Positions 8,892 to 18,303 are shown, numbered from the stretch's first letter. The stretch is DNA of 57,922 nucleotides from Larkinella sp. C7 (GCF_006149005.1 NZ_VBSL01000023.1:1-57922), one strand, 5' to 3'. Notes: generated by a model from the letters alone, not told the origin. A program made the numbers and translations.

Positions 8892-9467
8892 ATGAGCAAG
8901 GGACTATTAGCCGAAAAAATTGGGTCACTGAGAAAAAACAAAGGGTTTTCTCAGGAAGAACTCGCTGAGCATGCATCGATCAACCTGCGGACGTTGCAGC
9001 GAATTGAAAGCGGGAAAACTGAACCGCGCGGGCAGACGCTCCGCCTGATTGCCAAAGCCCTGGAAACCCCTGTCGAGAATTTCCAGGATTTTACGAAAGA
9101 AGAAGATACCGGTTTTTTGCAGTTGATGAATCTGTCGGCACTTTCTTTCTGGGTCATTCCACTGGGCAATATTTTTATTCCGCTCGCGCTCTGGGTCATG
9201 AAGCGCGACAGAGTGAAAGACGTCAATGAACTGGGCCGACGCATCATCAATTTCCAGATTACCTGGACGTTTGTCACGTTTGGTCTTGTTTTCGGTTTGG
9301 TCTTAAATGTTTTCTTTGGACATGGTTTCGCCTTTTCTCCGCTATTGGTCTCTGCCATTATCGTCGGCTTCTACATCTTAAATTCAATCATCATTCTGAT
9401 TGCCACCTTTCAGGTCAGGCGGGGAATTGACAAAGTATATTCGATTGGATTTCCCATTCTACGCTAG
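8892..9467 (+). CDS. XRE-family helix-turn-helix protein with DUF4870-like membrane domain
   Basis: 191 residues. Residues 5-60 form a clear Cro/C1-type HTH (SQEELAEHASINLRTLQRIESG). After an acidic linker at about residues 68-75 come three hydrophobic stretches (about 84-102, 120-143 and 150-172) resembling DUF4870. The N-terminal DNA-binding domain would be held at the inner membrane. Such proteins are common in Bacteroidota and their signals are unknown. It stands alone, with about 700 nt of non-coding sequence downstream. The ATG at 8892 was chosen because the HTH begins right after it. Confidence 0.85.
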   Translation: MSKGLLAEKIGSLRKNKGFSQEELAEHASINLRTLQRIESGKTEPRGQTLRLIAKALETPVENFQDFTKEEDTGFLQLMNLSALSFWVIPLGNIFIPLALWVMKRDRVKDVNELGRRIINFQITWTFVTFGLVFGLVLNVFFGHGFAFSPLLVSAIIVGFYILNSIIILIATFQVRRGIDKVYSIGFPILR

Positions 9468-9716
9468 CGTGCGAAGTGTACCCATTTTTCGTGAAAACCA
9501 GGGCTATTACGGGGTAGTATGTTGCTTTTTGTTGCTCATAGGTTCATTTTTGGCTCTTAGTGTACGCTTAATCATTTGATTGTATATACTGCTAAATAGA
9601 GGATTAGAAAGTTGGATTTTAAGGAGAAATAATTTTACGTTACCAATGGTTACATTTGGCAAATGATATTTTTTTGAAAATTTTATACGTATATACTTAA
9701 AAAAGTGACAATTTAA
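9468..9716. other. gene-free AT-rich stretch before the susC promoter
   Basis: I see no gene here. The segment becomes strongly AT-rich after about 9560 and ends at the susC promoter. No hairpin followed by a T-run is evident after the XRE gene. Confidence 0.6.
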
Positions 9717-9747
9717 TTTGGCAAATATATTGTTTTGCTTACTTTTG
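9717..9747 (+). promoter_or_regulatory. consensus Bacteroidota promoter for the susCD unit
   Basis: TTTG (9717-9720), a spacer of exactly 19 nt and TACTTTTG (9740-9747) match the TTTG-N19-TAnnTTTG consensus at every defined position. Transcription would start near 9754, giving a leader of about 410 nt before the susC ATG at 10166. This is the strongest promoter match in the window. Confidence 0.8.
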
Positions 9748-9753
9748 ATTTAT

Positions 9754-10165
9754 CGACAAACCACAGTGACTTCTTTCTTTCTACAGGGCAATCCGCTGGC
9801 CGCACTACCGGAAAGCCCTGACCGGATCACGCATTTCCTGCATGGAGCAGGGAGGGTCCGGGTTCGCTGCCTGAGCAATTCAGCGCAGTTCAACCATTCC
9901 GTTTAGCCTTAATCAAACCAATTACCGACAATCTGGCCGGCACGGTTTTGCTTTGTCCATTCGGACCAAAACAGCACCAGAAAGTTCGGACAAAGCACTG
10001 AATCCGGAGCCAATCCGAATTGTCAGTCATTGTCATGCGCCCGGTTGCGGAGGGCGGTTCGGCGAAGCGGCCAGTGTCCGGCCGTCCAACGCTCCGGGTT
10101 TGCATGACAATGGACGCGTTCAACTATCCATCTTTAATTAATGCACTTTGTTAACCTAGCTAATT
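9754..10165 (+). promoter_or_regulatory. long structured 5' leader of the susC transcript
   Basis: The region has no convincing gene but shows strong RNA-folding potential. GCTTTGTCC (9950-9958) pairs with GGACAAAGC (9988-9996). CATTGTCATGC (10028-10038) pairs with GCATGACAATG (10102-10112), enclosing a GC-rich 63-nt insert that itself contains GGCCAGTGTCCGGCC. A leader this long before susC suggests post-transcriptional control by an RNA element, an sRNA target or attenuation. I do not recognise a known riboswitch class. Confidence 0.5.
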
Positions 10166-13100
10166 ATGAGGAAAACGCTACTATTGCTAGTAGGGATGAT
10201 CTGGTTGTCGGTAGTGGTTGCTACGGCCCAGACACGTACGCTTACCGGTACCATTCTGGCGGCAGAAGAAGGACCTCTCCCCGGGGCCAATGTCGTCGTG
10301 AAAGGCAGTACGACCGGAACGACCACCGACAATGAGGGCAAGTTTACCCTGAAAGTTCCCTCCGAAAACGCAACCATTATCATTAGCTCCATCGGTTTTC
10401 TGACCGAAGAAATCGCTATCGGCAATCGCTCTACCCTCGATTTAACCCTAAAAACGGACGTCAAGTCGCTGTCTGAGGTCGTTGTAACGGCTTTTGGGGT
10501 AGAGAAAGAAGTAAAATCGCTCGGCTACGGGGTGCAGGAAATCAAAGGCACGGCGCTCACCGAAGCGCGTTCGTCCAACGTCGTCAACGTCTTGTCCGGT
10601 AAAGTGGCGGGTTTGCGGGTTAGCTCCAACGGCGGGCCGGGCAGCGGTTCCACCATCCAGATTCGGGGTGCATCGTCGGTTTCGGGCAATAACCAGCCGC
10701 TGATTGTAGTCGATGGTGTACCGATTCAGCAATCCTTCGACAAAACGTACGGTTCCGGCATTTCGGAAGTGAACCCGGATAACATCAAGGAAATGAGTAT
10801 TTTGAAAGGCCCGAATGCGGCTGCTCTCTACGGATCACGGGCGGCTAACGGGGTCATTCTGATTACGACCAAAAATGGAGCGGGAACGAAAGGCATCGGC
10901 GTTGAAATCAACTCCAACGTCACGTTTGAACGCCCGTGGATCAAACCCCAATTCCAGAACACCTACGGGGGCGGAAATGGCTACCGCACCTGGTACAACG
11001 ACGGCTGGTCGGGCGCCATTACCGATCCGCTCGAAATTCAGCAATACCGGGCGGCTTATCCAACGGCTCCGCTGACCGGCACCGAAGGCACCGACGAAAG
11101 CTGGGGCGGTCCGATGGACGGTCGGCTGGTTCGGCACTGGTGGTCGGGCAAGGAAGTGGCTCCGCTGACACCCAACCCCAACAACTGGGAAGATTTCTGG
11201 CAAACCGGACAGACCATTACGAACAGCGTAGCGGTTTCGGGCGGGAATGACAAAGGAAGCTTTCGCTTGTCGGCCGGTCGGCTCGATCAGAAAGGACTGA
11301 TTTACTACAACGACTTCTACCGGAATAACTTCAAATTTAATTCCGCCTATAACTTCACCCCGAAATTTAGTGCAACGGTTTCGGCGGAATACATCAAATC
11401 GGGTGGTAACCGGAGCTACAGCAGTGGTCAAGAGTTTATCTGGGCGCACCGTCAAACGGATTACACCAAGCTGCGCAACTGGCGGGATTACACCGATGTT
11501 CACATCCAGCGGGCCCTGCCCGGCAAACCCGCCGATACTGATCCCCCGAACTGGCAGCACACGTTCTTCACCAACCCGTATTATTCTTCGGAACTGCTGC
11601 CGTCTAACAACGAAAAAGACCGGCTGGTGGGCAACATCGCGCTGAACTACAAAATCCTTCCGTCGCTGAGTCTGATGGTCCGGAGTGGAACCGATGTCTG
11701 GACCGATACGCGGATCAGTGTCAACAATTTCGAGCGGGTTCGGAACGGAAACCGGACGCCCGGTGCTTTCACGGAAGAAATTCTGCGTCGTCAGGAAACC
11801 AACCACGATGCCATCCTGACGTTCAACAAAGCCCTTAATTCCAATTTTTCGACCAACATCCAGGTCGGTGCAATCTCCCGGACGAACTATTACAAACGCA
11901 ATTCGCTCGCCGTGGGCGAACTGGTTGTCGACGGCCTCTACAATGCTTCCAACGCCAACCCCAGCCGGAACACGGCCCAGAGCGCGATTGAAAAGTCGCA
12001 GGTCAACAGCGTATTCGGATCGCTGGAAGTAAGCTACAAAAACGCGCTCTTTCTGAACGCCACAGCCCGTAACGACTGGTCGAGCACGCTGCCTTCAAAC
12101 AACCGATCGTATTTCTACCCGTCTATATCGGGAAGTGCGGTGATCACCGATCTGTTCAACGTCCAAAGCAATGTGATTTCGTTCGGTAAAATTCGGGCGA
12201 GCTGGGCGCAGGTTGGAAACGATGCGTTGCCCTACCAGTTGCTGCAAACGTTCCGAGCCGGAACTTCCTGGGCGGGATCGACCCCGGAGTTTTATGAAAA
12301 CACCCAGATTGCCAACTCCACGCTGCGGCCGGAAATTACGACCGGAACCGAGCTGGGGCTTGACGTCCGCTTCCTGAAAGGTCGGATTGGCCTGGACGTA
12401 ACGTATTACGATCAGCTCTCCCGCGATCAGATTCTGGCCGTTGAGATCTCGAAATCAAGCGGTTACAACTCCCGCGTTCTCAACGCCGGTAAAATCTCCA
12501 ACAAAGGCCTTGAAGTGGTGCTGACCGGTACGCCCGTCAAAACCGCCACCGGTTTTAGCTGGGAAACGACCCTGAACTTCTCCCGCAACCGCAACAAAGT
12601 GCTCGAACTGGCCGAAGGGCTGACGACCTACACCCTGGCCACCCGGCAGGGATTGATCACGGAAGCGCGGGTAGGACAGCCGTACGGCAGTTTCTTCGGA
12701 ACCGGGTTTGAAAAAGCCCCCGATGGACAGCGGATTTACAATGCCAATGGCTTGCCGGTGATTTCGACCACGCCCCGCACGCTGGGCAATGTGCAGCCGA
12801 AATGGACGGGTGGCTGGTTGAATAGCCTGACCTTCAAAGGCTTCTCGGTTTCGGCTTTGGTGGATGTGAAATGGGGGGGGGACTTCTTCGACGAAGGCAC
12901 CGGAACCGCCCGCTGGACGGGTCAGTATGAAGAAACCGCCGTGGGCCGCGAAGAAGGCGTGATTGGCAAAGGCGTTTACAACGCCGGAACGGCCGAAGCA
13001 CCGAACTACGTCCCCAACACGGTGATTGTACCGGCTAAAACCCTCATTGCCTACAACAACCCGCGCAGCTACCACGAAGCGTCGATTTACGACGGCAGCT

Positions 13101-13336
13101 ACGTCAAACTCCGCGAGGCTACGATTGGCTACCAGCTACCGGCGGGTTTCCTGAACCGGGTCAAAATCCGCTCGGCCAAGATCTCTCTGGTGGGCCGCAA
13201 CCTGGCGATGCTGTTCAAAAATACCACCCACGTCGATCCTGAAGTGGACCGGTTCGGGGCCAACCAGCAGGGATTTGCCTACGGCGAATTGCCGAGCTCG
13301 CGCAGCATCGGTGCCAACCTGAGTCTGTCCTTTTAA
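10166..13336 (+). CDS. SusC/RagA family TonB-linked outer-membrane protein
   Basis: 1056 residues with a signal peptide (MRKTLLLLVGMIWLSVVVATAQ). A CarboxypepD_reg-like domain follows (LPGANVVVKGSTTGTTTDNEG, IISSIGF). The TonB box region is SEVVVTAFGVEKEVKSLGYG. The plug has VNVLSGKVAGLRVSSNGGPG, IQIRGASSVSGNNQPLIVVDG and MSILKGPNAAALYGSRAANG. The rest is a 22-strand-type barrel ending in aromatic LSLSF. SusC forms the channel under a SusD lid and imports large oligomers with TonB energy. With no carbohydrate enzyme nearby but with peptidases and an aminotransferase around, a peptide or amino-acid-derived substrate is as likely as a glycan; this is inference. Confidence 0.95.
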   Translation: MRKTLLLLVGMIWLSVVVATAQTRTLTGTILAAEEGPLPGANVVVKGSTTGTTTDNEGKFTLKVPSENATIIISSIGFLTEEIAIGNRSTLDLTLKTDVKSLSEVVVTAFGVEKEVKSLGYGVQEIKGTALTEARSSNVVNVLSGKVAGLRVSSNGGPGSGSTIQIRGASSVSGNNQPLIVVDGVPIQQSFDKTYGSGISEVNPDNIKEMSILKGPNAAALYGSRAANGVILITTKNGAGTKGIGVEINSNVTFERPWIKPQFQNTYGGGNGYRTWYNDGWSGAITDPLEIQQYRAAYPTAPLTGTEGTDESWGGPMDGRLVRHWWSGKEVAPLTPNPNNWEDFWQTGQTITNSVAVSGGNDKGSFRLSAGRLDQKGLIYYNDFYRNNFKFNSAYNFTPKFSATVSAEYIKSGGNRSYSSGQEFIWAHRQTDYTKLRNWRDYTDVHIQRALPGKPADTDPPNWQHTFFTNPYYSSELLPSNNEKDRLVGNIALNYKILPSLSLMVRSGTDVWTDTRISVNNFERVRNGNRTPGAFTEEILRRQETNHDAILTFNKALNSNFSTNIQVGAISRTNYYKRNSLAVGELVVDGLYNASNANPSRNTAQSAIEKSQVNSVFGSLEVSYKNALFLNATARNDWSSTLPSNNRSYFYPSISGSAVITDLFNVQSNVISFGKIRASWAQVGNDALPYQLLQTFRAGTSWAGSTPEFYENTQIANSTLRPEITTGTELGLDVRFLKGRIGLDVTYYDQLSRDQILAVEISKSSGYNSRVLNAGKISNKGLEVVLTGTPVKTATGFSWETTLNFSRNRNKVLELAEGLTTYTLATRQGLITEARVGQPYGSFFGTGFEKAPDGQRIYNANGLPVISTTPRTLGNVQPKWTGGWLNSLTFKGFSVSALVDVKWGGDFFDEGTGTARWTGQYEETAVGREEGVIGKGVYNAGTAEAPNYVPNTVIVPAKTLIAYNNPRSYHEASIYDGSYVKLREATIGYQLPAGFLNRVKIRSAKISLVGRNLAMLFKNTTHVDPEVDRFGANQQGFAYGELPSSRSIGANLSLSF

Positions 13337-13357
13337 TTCCGACCAAACGATTTGACT

Positions 13358-14824
13358 ATGAAGATCATAAAAGCACTTTTTGTGAGTATCGGTTTGATGA
13401 CGCTGGCGGGTTCGTGCACGTCGGAGTTTGACGAAATGAACGTCAGCCCGAACGATCCGACCGCCATCAGCCCCCAGTATCTGTTGCCCTATGCCCTCGA
13501 AGCGTCCGTTGACCGCTATTGGGGCGTCCGGACTCGCTTTGAGCGTTTGAATCTGGATGGGGCCATGTGCTGGATGCAGTATCTGACCCGCAACATCTAC
13601 TCGAACGAGGGGGATAACTACGAAGTTTCGGTTGGTTTTTACACCAACAACTGGAAAGGATTTTTCAACGACGCTCAGGTAAACTACCAGCGGATCATTA
13701 CGCTGGCCGGACCGGGCGGCAAATTCGAAAATGCCAATTACGAAGGCGTGGCACTGGTGATGCGGTCGTGGGTATTTTCGTTGCTGGCCGATGTCTACGG
13801 CCCCATTCCGTATACCGAAGCCCTGAAAGGCACGGCGGAGACACCCAATTACACGCCGGTTTACGATCCGGTCGAAACGGTGTATGCCGGTTTGCTGAAA
13901 GACCTGAAAACCGCCAACGAGAAGTTGAGCGTGACGGGCCCGGCCATTGCCGGTGATATTCTGTACGGTGGTGACATTCTGAAATGGAAGAAGTTTGCCA
14001 ATTCGCTGCGCTTGCGATTGGCAAACCGTCAGGCTGTAAAAAAATCGGCGGAGTCGAAAGCCGTTATGGCCGAGATTCTGGGCAACGCAACGACCTATCC
14101 AATTTTTACGAGCAATGCCGACAATGCCAAACTGACCAACTCCGCCGTGTTACCGAGCAACAACGAGTGGCACCAGGTGATGATTCAGGACGGCCGGACC
14201 GACTGGAACATCAGTAAAACCCTGGCCGACCGGCTGAATGAACTGGGTGACAGCCGGATTACGGTCTATGCGCAGCCCAACAAAGCCGGTAAATACGAAG
14301 GCCACGCCAACGGATTGCCCGATGCGGTTGCCACGGCCTACCTCGGAACGAGTTCCTTACTGGGAACGTATTTTACGGCCCCAACGGCCCCGGCCGTCAT
14401 CATGACGTTTTCGGAACTGAACCTGATTCTGGCCGAAGCCGCTGCGGATGGCGACATCACGGGCAGTGCGCAGACGTATCTGGAGAAAGGCATCACCGCT
14501 TCGTTCGACCAATACGGGTTGACGGTACCTGCCGGTTATCTGGCCAAAGTAGGAACCGCTACCAAAACGACCATCATGGAGCAGAAATGGATTTCGTTGT
14601 TCGGACAAGCCATCGAAGCCTGGACGGAGTACCGCCGGACGGGTCTGCCGGTGCTGCCCGCGAAGGATTCCCGGTCGGTTTTCTCGAACGATGGCGTTTT
14701 GCCAACCCGCCTGAAATACCCCACTTCGGAGTACTCCCTGAACAAAGCGAGTCTGGATAAGGGCATATCCCTGCTCGGTGGAGCCGACGATATGAAGTCC
14801 AAATTGTGGTGGGTTGAGAAATAA
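13358..14824 (+). CDS. SusD/RagB-like substrate-binding lipoprotein (SusD-like_2)
   Basis: 488 residues with a lipoprotein signal ending in LAGSC (Cys at 20), followed by TSEFDEMNVSPNDPT, a typical SusD start. Inside are RSWVFSLLADVYGPIPYTEA and MEQKWISLFGQAIEAWTEYRRTG, both hallmark SusD-like_2 phrases. It is the surface lid of the SusC channel just upstream, with 21 nt between them. The ATG at 13358 was preferred to a TTG at 13352 because it begins exactly with the signal peptide. Confidence 0.93.
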   Translation: MKIIKALFVSIGLMTLAGSCTSEFDEMNVSPNDPTAISPQYLLPYALEASVDRYWGVRTRFERLNLDGAMCWMQYLTRNIYSNEGDNYEVSVGFYTNNWKGFFNDAQVNYQRIITLAGPGGKFENANYEGVALVMRSWVFSLLADVYGPIPYTEALKGTAETPNYTPVYDPVETVYAGLLKDLKTANEKLSVTGPAIAGDILYGGDILKWKKFANSLRLRLANRQAVKKSAESKAVMAEILGNATTYPIFTSNADNAKLTNSAVLPSNNEWHQVMIQDGRTDWNISKTLADRLNELGDSRITVYAQPNKAGKYEGHANGLPDAVATAYLGTSSLLGTYFTAPTAPAVIMTFSELNLILAEAAADGDITGSAQTYLEKGITASFDQYGLTVPAGYLAKVGTATKTTIMEQKWISLFGQAIEAWTEYRRTGLPVLPAKDSRSVFSNDGVLPTRLKYPTSEYSLNKASLDKGISLLGGADDMKSKLWWVEK

Positions 14825-14836
14825 TTATAATTAACC

Positions 14837-15349
14837 ATGAAAATGCGTATGAAGAGCTATAAATACCTTATTTTAAGTGGATTAACGGTCGTAAGCAGCT
14901 TGCTCGCCGGGTGCGAAAAAACGGAAGATCCTTTTGTCGATCGCGTCGTTGCGCCGGTTCTGGTGCTGGTCGATGGCGCTTCCGATGGGGGGGGGCAAAC
15001 CGCTGAACCGGTGGTGACGCAGAAAATCACCGCACCGGTCGTGATGACCGTGAAAATTCTGGAACTGGACAAAAGCGGTATTCTGGACTATAAGGTGGGC
15101 ATCGACTCCATTCCGGTAGCGTCGTTGACCATCAAGTTGATGAAACGCGAGGTGAAAGGTACGGCGACCGTCATGACGGCGATTGCCGATCTGAAAACCG
15201 ATGCAACCGGCAAAGCCACGCTCACCAAAACCTGGGCCGAACTCGGTATTGCAGCGCCCGCCGTCGGCAGCAGTGTGTCGCTGACCTGGATGGGCGAACA
15301 CAAAGGCCAGGCTTTTTCCCGTTTGTCGCGGGTTCAGGGGATAAATTAA
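14837..15349 (+). CDS. small lipoprotein of the susCD unit, unknown function
   Basis: 170 residues. The signal sequence ends in LLAGC, a clear lipobox, so the protein is probably anchored in the outer membrane. The rest alternates short hydrophobic strands with polar turns (VMTVKILELDKSGILDYKVG, ATVMTAIADLKTDATGKATL) and looks like a beta-sandwich. I recognise no family. It starts 12 nt after susD and ends 31 nt before the aminotransferase, so it is probably co-transcribed. It may be an accessory surface protein of the SusCD complex. Confidence 0.75.
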   Translation: MKMRMKSYKYLILSGLTVVSSLLAGCEKTEDPFVDRVVAPVLVLVDGASDGGGQTAEPVVTQKITAPVVMTVKILELDKSGILDYKVGIDSIPVASLTIKLMKREVKGTATVMTAIADLKTDATGKATLTKTWAELGIAAPAVGSSVSLTWMGEHKGQAFSRLSRVQGIN

Positions 15350-15380
15350 ATGAAAACAAACATCTAACCACTTCTTTATT

Positions 15381-16529
15381 ATGTCTCTTAATCGTCGTGA
15401 ATGGCTCCGGTCCGGATTGCTCGCGGGTGTCGGTTTAGCCGCAGCCCCGGCCGCGTATTGTGAACCCTGGCTGGACAAGGCTGCGCCAGCCGGTGCCTTA
15501 CCGCCAACGGCTCCCAAAGGTGCGCTGAAAGCACGTTTGTCGGCCAACGAAAATCCGTATGGTCCATCGCCAAAGGCGCTGAAAGCGATCAACGAAGCCG
15601 CTTCGGATGGCTTTTTGTATCCGTTTTCTTACGGCGCACAGTTGCAGAAAATGATTGCGGATGAGGAAGGGGTGGCACCGGAGCAAATCCTGCTTTCGGC
15701 GGGTTCGGGCGCGTTGCTGCACGCTACGGCTTTGCAGTATGCCTATGCCAGTCCGGGCAGCAGCGTGCTGTCGGCCGACCCTACCTACGAACAACTCGTT
15801 CGGGCGGCTGTGATGCATGGCATGACGTGGGACAAAGTGCCCCTGACCAGCGGTTCATACGACCACAATCTGGAAGAAATGGAGAAGAAGGTCAACGACA
15901 AAACCGGTCTGGTTTACATCTGTAATCCCAACAACCCGACGGGCGTCACGATCAACCCGGAAAGCCTGCGGGCCTTTGTGGACCGCGTTTCGGCGAAAAA
16001 ACCGGTATTCGTGGATGAAGCCTACATTCACTACACCGGCGATCCGAAGAAATACACGGTGATCGAGAATATCAAAAAAGGCCAGAATGTGATGGTGGCC
16101 AAAACGTTCTCGAAAATCTACGGCATGGCCGGTTTGCGGATGGGCTACATGGTGGGTCAGCCGGATACGCTGAAAGCCATCTCGAAATGGGGTGGAGGAG
16201 CCGGTAACCTGAGCATGACCACGTTACGGGCTGCACTGGCGTGTTACAAAGACGAAGAATTTATCAAATATTCGCTGGGCAAAGGACTGGAAGCCCGCGA
16301 ATTTCTGTATGCTACGCTGAAGCAAAACGGCTACACCTACCTGCCATCCGGCACCAACTTCGTGTTGTTCCCGATCCGGATGAAGGGCGACGATTTCACC
16401 AAGAAAATGATGGAAAACGGCGTGAGCGTTCGGCAGTGGAAATTTGACGGTCAGTTCTGGTGCCGTGTGAGCCTCGGGACGATGGATCAAATGAAATACT
16501 TCGCCGACGCGCTGAAAGTTATTTCGTAA
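15381..16529 (+). CDS. Tat-signal PLP-dependent aminotransferase (HisC-like, class I/II)
   Basis: 382 residues. The N-terminus, NRREWLRSGLLAGVGLAAAPAA, is a textbook Tat signal. The rest is a class I/II aminotransferase close to histidinol-phosphate aminotransferase: LSANENPYGPSPKAL, YICNPNNPTGVTI, FVDEAYIHYTG, and the PLP lysine in TFSKIYGMAGLRMGY at residue 245. HisC is cytosolic, so Tat export, which carries folded cofactor-loaded enzymes, implies a periplasmic transamination. It lies in the susCD unit, 31 nt after the lipoprotein gene. There is no his operon nearby. The substrate is unknown and is plausibly an amino acid delivered by SusC. Confidence 0.9.
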   Translation: MSLNRREWLRSGLLAGVGLAAAPAAYCEPWLDKAAPAGALPPTAPKGALKARLSANENPYGPSPKALKAINEAASDGFLYPFSYGAQLQKMIADEEGVAPEQILLSAGSGALLHATALQYAYASPGSSVLSADPTYEQLVRAAVMHGMTWDKVPLTSGSYDHNLEEMEKKVNDKTGLVYICNPNNPTGVTINPESLRAFVDRVSAKKPVFVDEAYIHYTGDPKKYTVIENIKKGQNVMVAKTFSKIYGMAGLRMGYMVGQPDTLKAISKWGGGAGNLSMTTLRAALACYKDEEFIKYSLGKGLEAREFLYATLKQNGYTYLPSGTNFVLFPIRMKGDDFTKKMMENGVSVRQWKFDGQFWCRVSLGTMDQMKYFADALKVIS

Positions 16530-16553
16530 GTACCTACGGACTTTCGTACCTTG

Positions 16554-16590
16554 AAATCGCTTCCGAAGGCTTACCTTTGGGAGCGATTTT
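16554..16590 (+). terminator. hairpin terminator after the aminotransferase
   Basis: AAATCGCTTCC (16554-16564) pairs with GGGAGCGATTT (16579-16589) with one G-T wobble, and the 3' arm ends in TTTT. It lies 24 nt after the stop codon and 14 nt before aroB, so it probably closes the susCD unit. Confidence 0.6.
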
Positions 16591-16604
16591 CTATATAACC
16601 ACCT

Positions 16605-17630
16605 ATGTCCGTTCATATTTCATCCCTGGCCGAAAGCTTGCCAGCTTTCCTAAAGCAGCACAATTATTCGGCCATTGCGGTTCTGGCCGATGCAAATACC
16701 AAGCGCCTTTGCTATCCGGCGATAAAAAATTTTTTACCGAAACATAAGATTATTACGGTTCGGGCGGGGGAAGAATTCAAGAATTTAGCGACTTGCGAAA
16801 CCGTCTGGCAGGCCCTGACCGACGCCCAATTTGACCGTCACGCCCTGCTGATTGATCTCGGAGGGGGCGTAATTGGGGATTTAGGCGGTTTTTGTGCCGC
16901 TACCTACAAGCGGGGCATCGATTTTATTCAGATTCCGACCACCTTGTTGTCGCAGGTGGATGCGAGTGTGGGCGGAAAGTTAGGTATTGACTTTCACGGA
17001 TTTAAAAACCATATTGGGGTCTTCAAACTACCGGAAACCGTTCTGATCGACACCGTTTTCTTTCAAACCTTACCGGAGTTGGAGTTGCGGTCGGGTTTTG
17101 CCGAAATCATCAAACATTGCCTGATTGCCGACGCGGCCAAATGGAACGTCATCCGTCGCCGGGATCTGCACCAGCAGGACTGGAATGATCTGGTGGCGCA
17201 TTCGGTGGGCGTGAAAAAAAATATTGTCGAGCAAGATCCAAACGAGAAGGGAATACGTAAAGTATTAAACTTCGGACACACGCTGGGACATGCGCTTGAA
17301 ACCCATTTTCTGGCCGATCCCAAACGCCGGTTGCTGCATGGTGAAGCCATTGCCGCCGGTATGATTGCCGAAGCTTTTATTGCCAAACGCAAAGGACTGA
17401 TCGAAACCGGATTGCTGGAGCAGATTGAAGAGTACCTGTTTTCCATCTATGGCCGTGTCAAACTGACGGATGCCGACCTGGAGCCGGTGTTGAAGCTGAC
17501 GTTGCAGGACAAGAAAAACCGCAACGGCGAGGTTCGGATGGCTTTGCTGGATGGACCGGGAAGTTGCACCTACGATGTGTTGGTGACGAAAGCAGAAATG
17601 CGCCGGGCATTGGATTACTATCGAACCTAA
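16605..17630 (+). CDS. aroB: 3-dehydroquinate synthase
   Basis: 341 residues. It converts DAHP to 3-dehydroquinate, step two of the shikimate pathway, in the cytosol with NAD+ and a divalent metal. The signature LIDLGGGVIGDLGGFCAATYKRG and the following IPTTLLSQVDASVGGKLGID are family hallmarks. LNFGHTLGHALE carries metal-binding histidines. Length is normal. It stands alone after a terminator, away from other aro genes. Confidence 0.95.
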   Translation: MSVHISSLAESLPAFLKQHNYSAIAVLADANTKRLCYPAIKNFLPKHKIITVRAGEEFKNLATCETVWQALTDAQFDRHALLIDLGGGVIGDLGGFCAATYKRGIDFIQIPTTLLSQVDASVGGKLGIDFHGFKNHIGVFKLPETVLIDTVFFQTLPELELRSGFAEIIKHCLIADAAKWNVIRRRDLHQQDWNDLVAHSVGVKKNIVEQDPNEKGIRKVLNFGHTLGHALETHFLADPKRRLLHGEAIAAGMIAEAFIAKRKGLIETGLLEQIEEYLFSIYGRVKLTDADLEPVLKLTLQDKKNRNGEVRMALLDGPGSCTYDVLVTKAEMRRALDYYRT

Positions 17631-17766
17631 ACTAGTCTGTAAGCAGGGCCGTTGAAGCGGTTTTTTGAACCTTATAGCTAGACACTTACTATACCAATAG
17701 TACCATTCATTTTTAACCAGTTTGTCTATACGATTCAAATTTACAACCCTGTTAAACAGTCCGTTT

Positions 17767-18303
17767 ATGAAACATTTTATCGGCGTTCTTGTGTTACTGG
17801 CTGTGGTTTCGCTGGCCGGATGCATGCCTGGGAAATTATTCGTTGAGCACGATTACAGCTACGAAGGGCATTTTAAAAACTATGAATCTTTTAACTTTCT
17901 GGAATGTGAGTACATCGACTCCACCCTGCTCTGCTCGGACATTCAGGAAGCCATTCGTCACCAAATGGAAGCAAGGGGCTATAAAGTGGCAAACCGGGGC
18001 CCCAACCTGCTGATTTCCTACAATATTTTCCGCAACGATCTGCGTTTCAGAGGCTATCAGCAACCGGTTATCAAGGACTGGGTGGTGAGTGAAGACGGCG
18101 ACGCAACCTACAAGCGCATCGATTACAACCTCGACGAAGGAACACTGATGATTTCCCTGATCGACGCCGATACCTATCAGGTGATCTGGAAAGGCTACGC
18201 ATCCCGCGTAACCCGAAATCCGAACTTCAAGAATAATTACTTCAAAGGCATTGTCCGATCCATCTTCGACCAGTATCCGCTGATGGCGTCTGCCCGAAAG
18301 TGA
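17767..18303 (+). CDS. DUF4136-type lipoprotein
   Basis: 178 residues. The signal peptide ends in VVSLAGC, a lipobox. The body fits DUF4136: the motif SFNFLECEYIDS, the helix IQEAIRHQMEARGYKVANRGPNLLISY, and WKGYASRVTRNPNFKN near the end. Function is unknown; members are periplasmic or outer-membrane lipoproteins. The ATG at 17767 was chosen over an upstream in-frame start at 17722 because it begins at the signal peptide. It is convergent with gldA across a 37-bp palindrome. Confidence 0.8.
   Translation: MKHFIGVLVLLAVVSLAGCMPGKLFVEHDYSYEGHFKNYESFNFLECEYIDSTLLCSDIQEAIRHQMEARGYKVANRGPNLLISYNIFRNDLRFRGYQQPVIKDWVVSEDGDATYKRIDYNLDEGTLMISLIDADTYQVIWKGYASRVTRNPNFKNNYFKGIVRSIFDQYPLMASARK

Noticed and set aside
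9718-10141. Small open frames in the susC leader
   Set aside because: They overlap the promoter and paired RNA elements, lack sensible starts and look non-coding.
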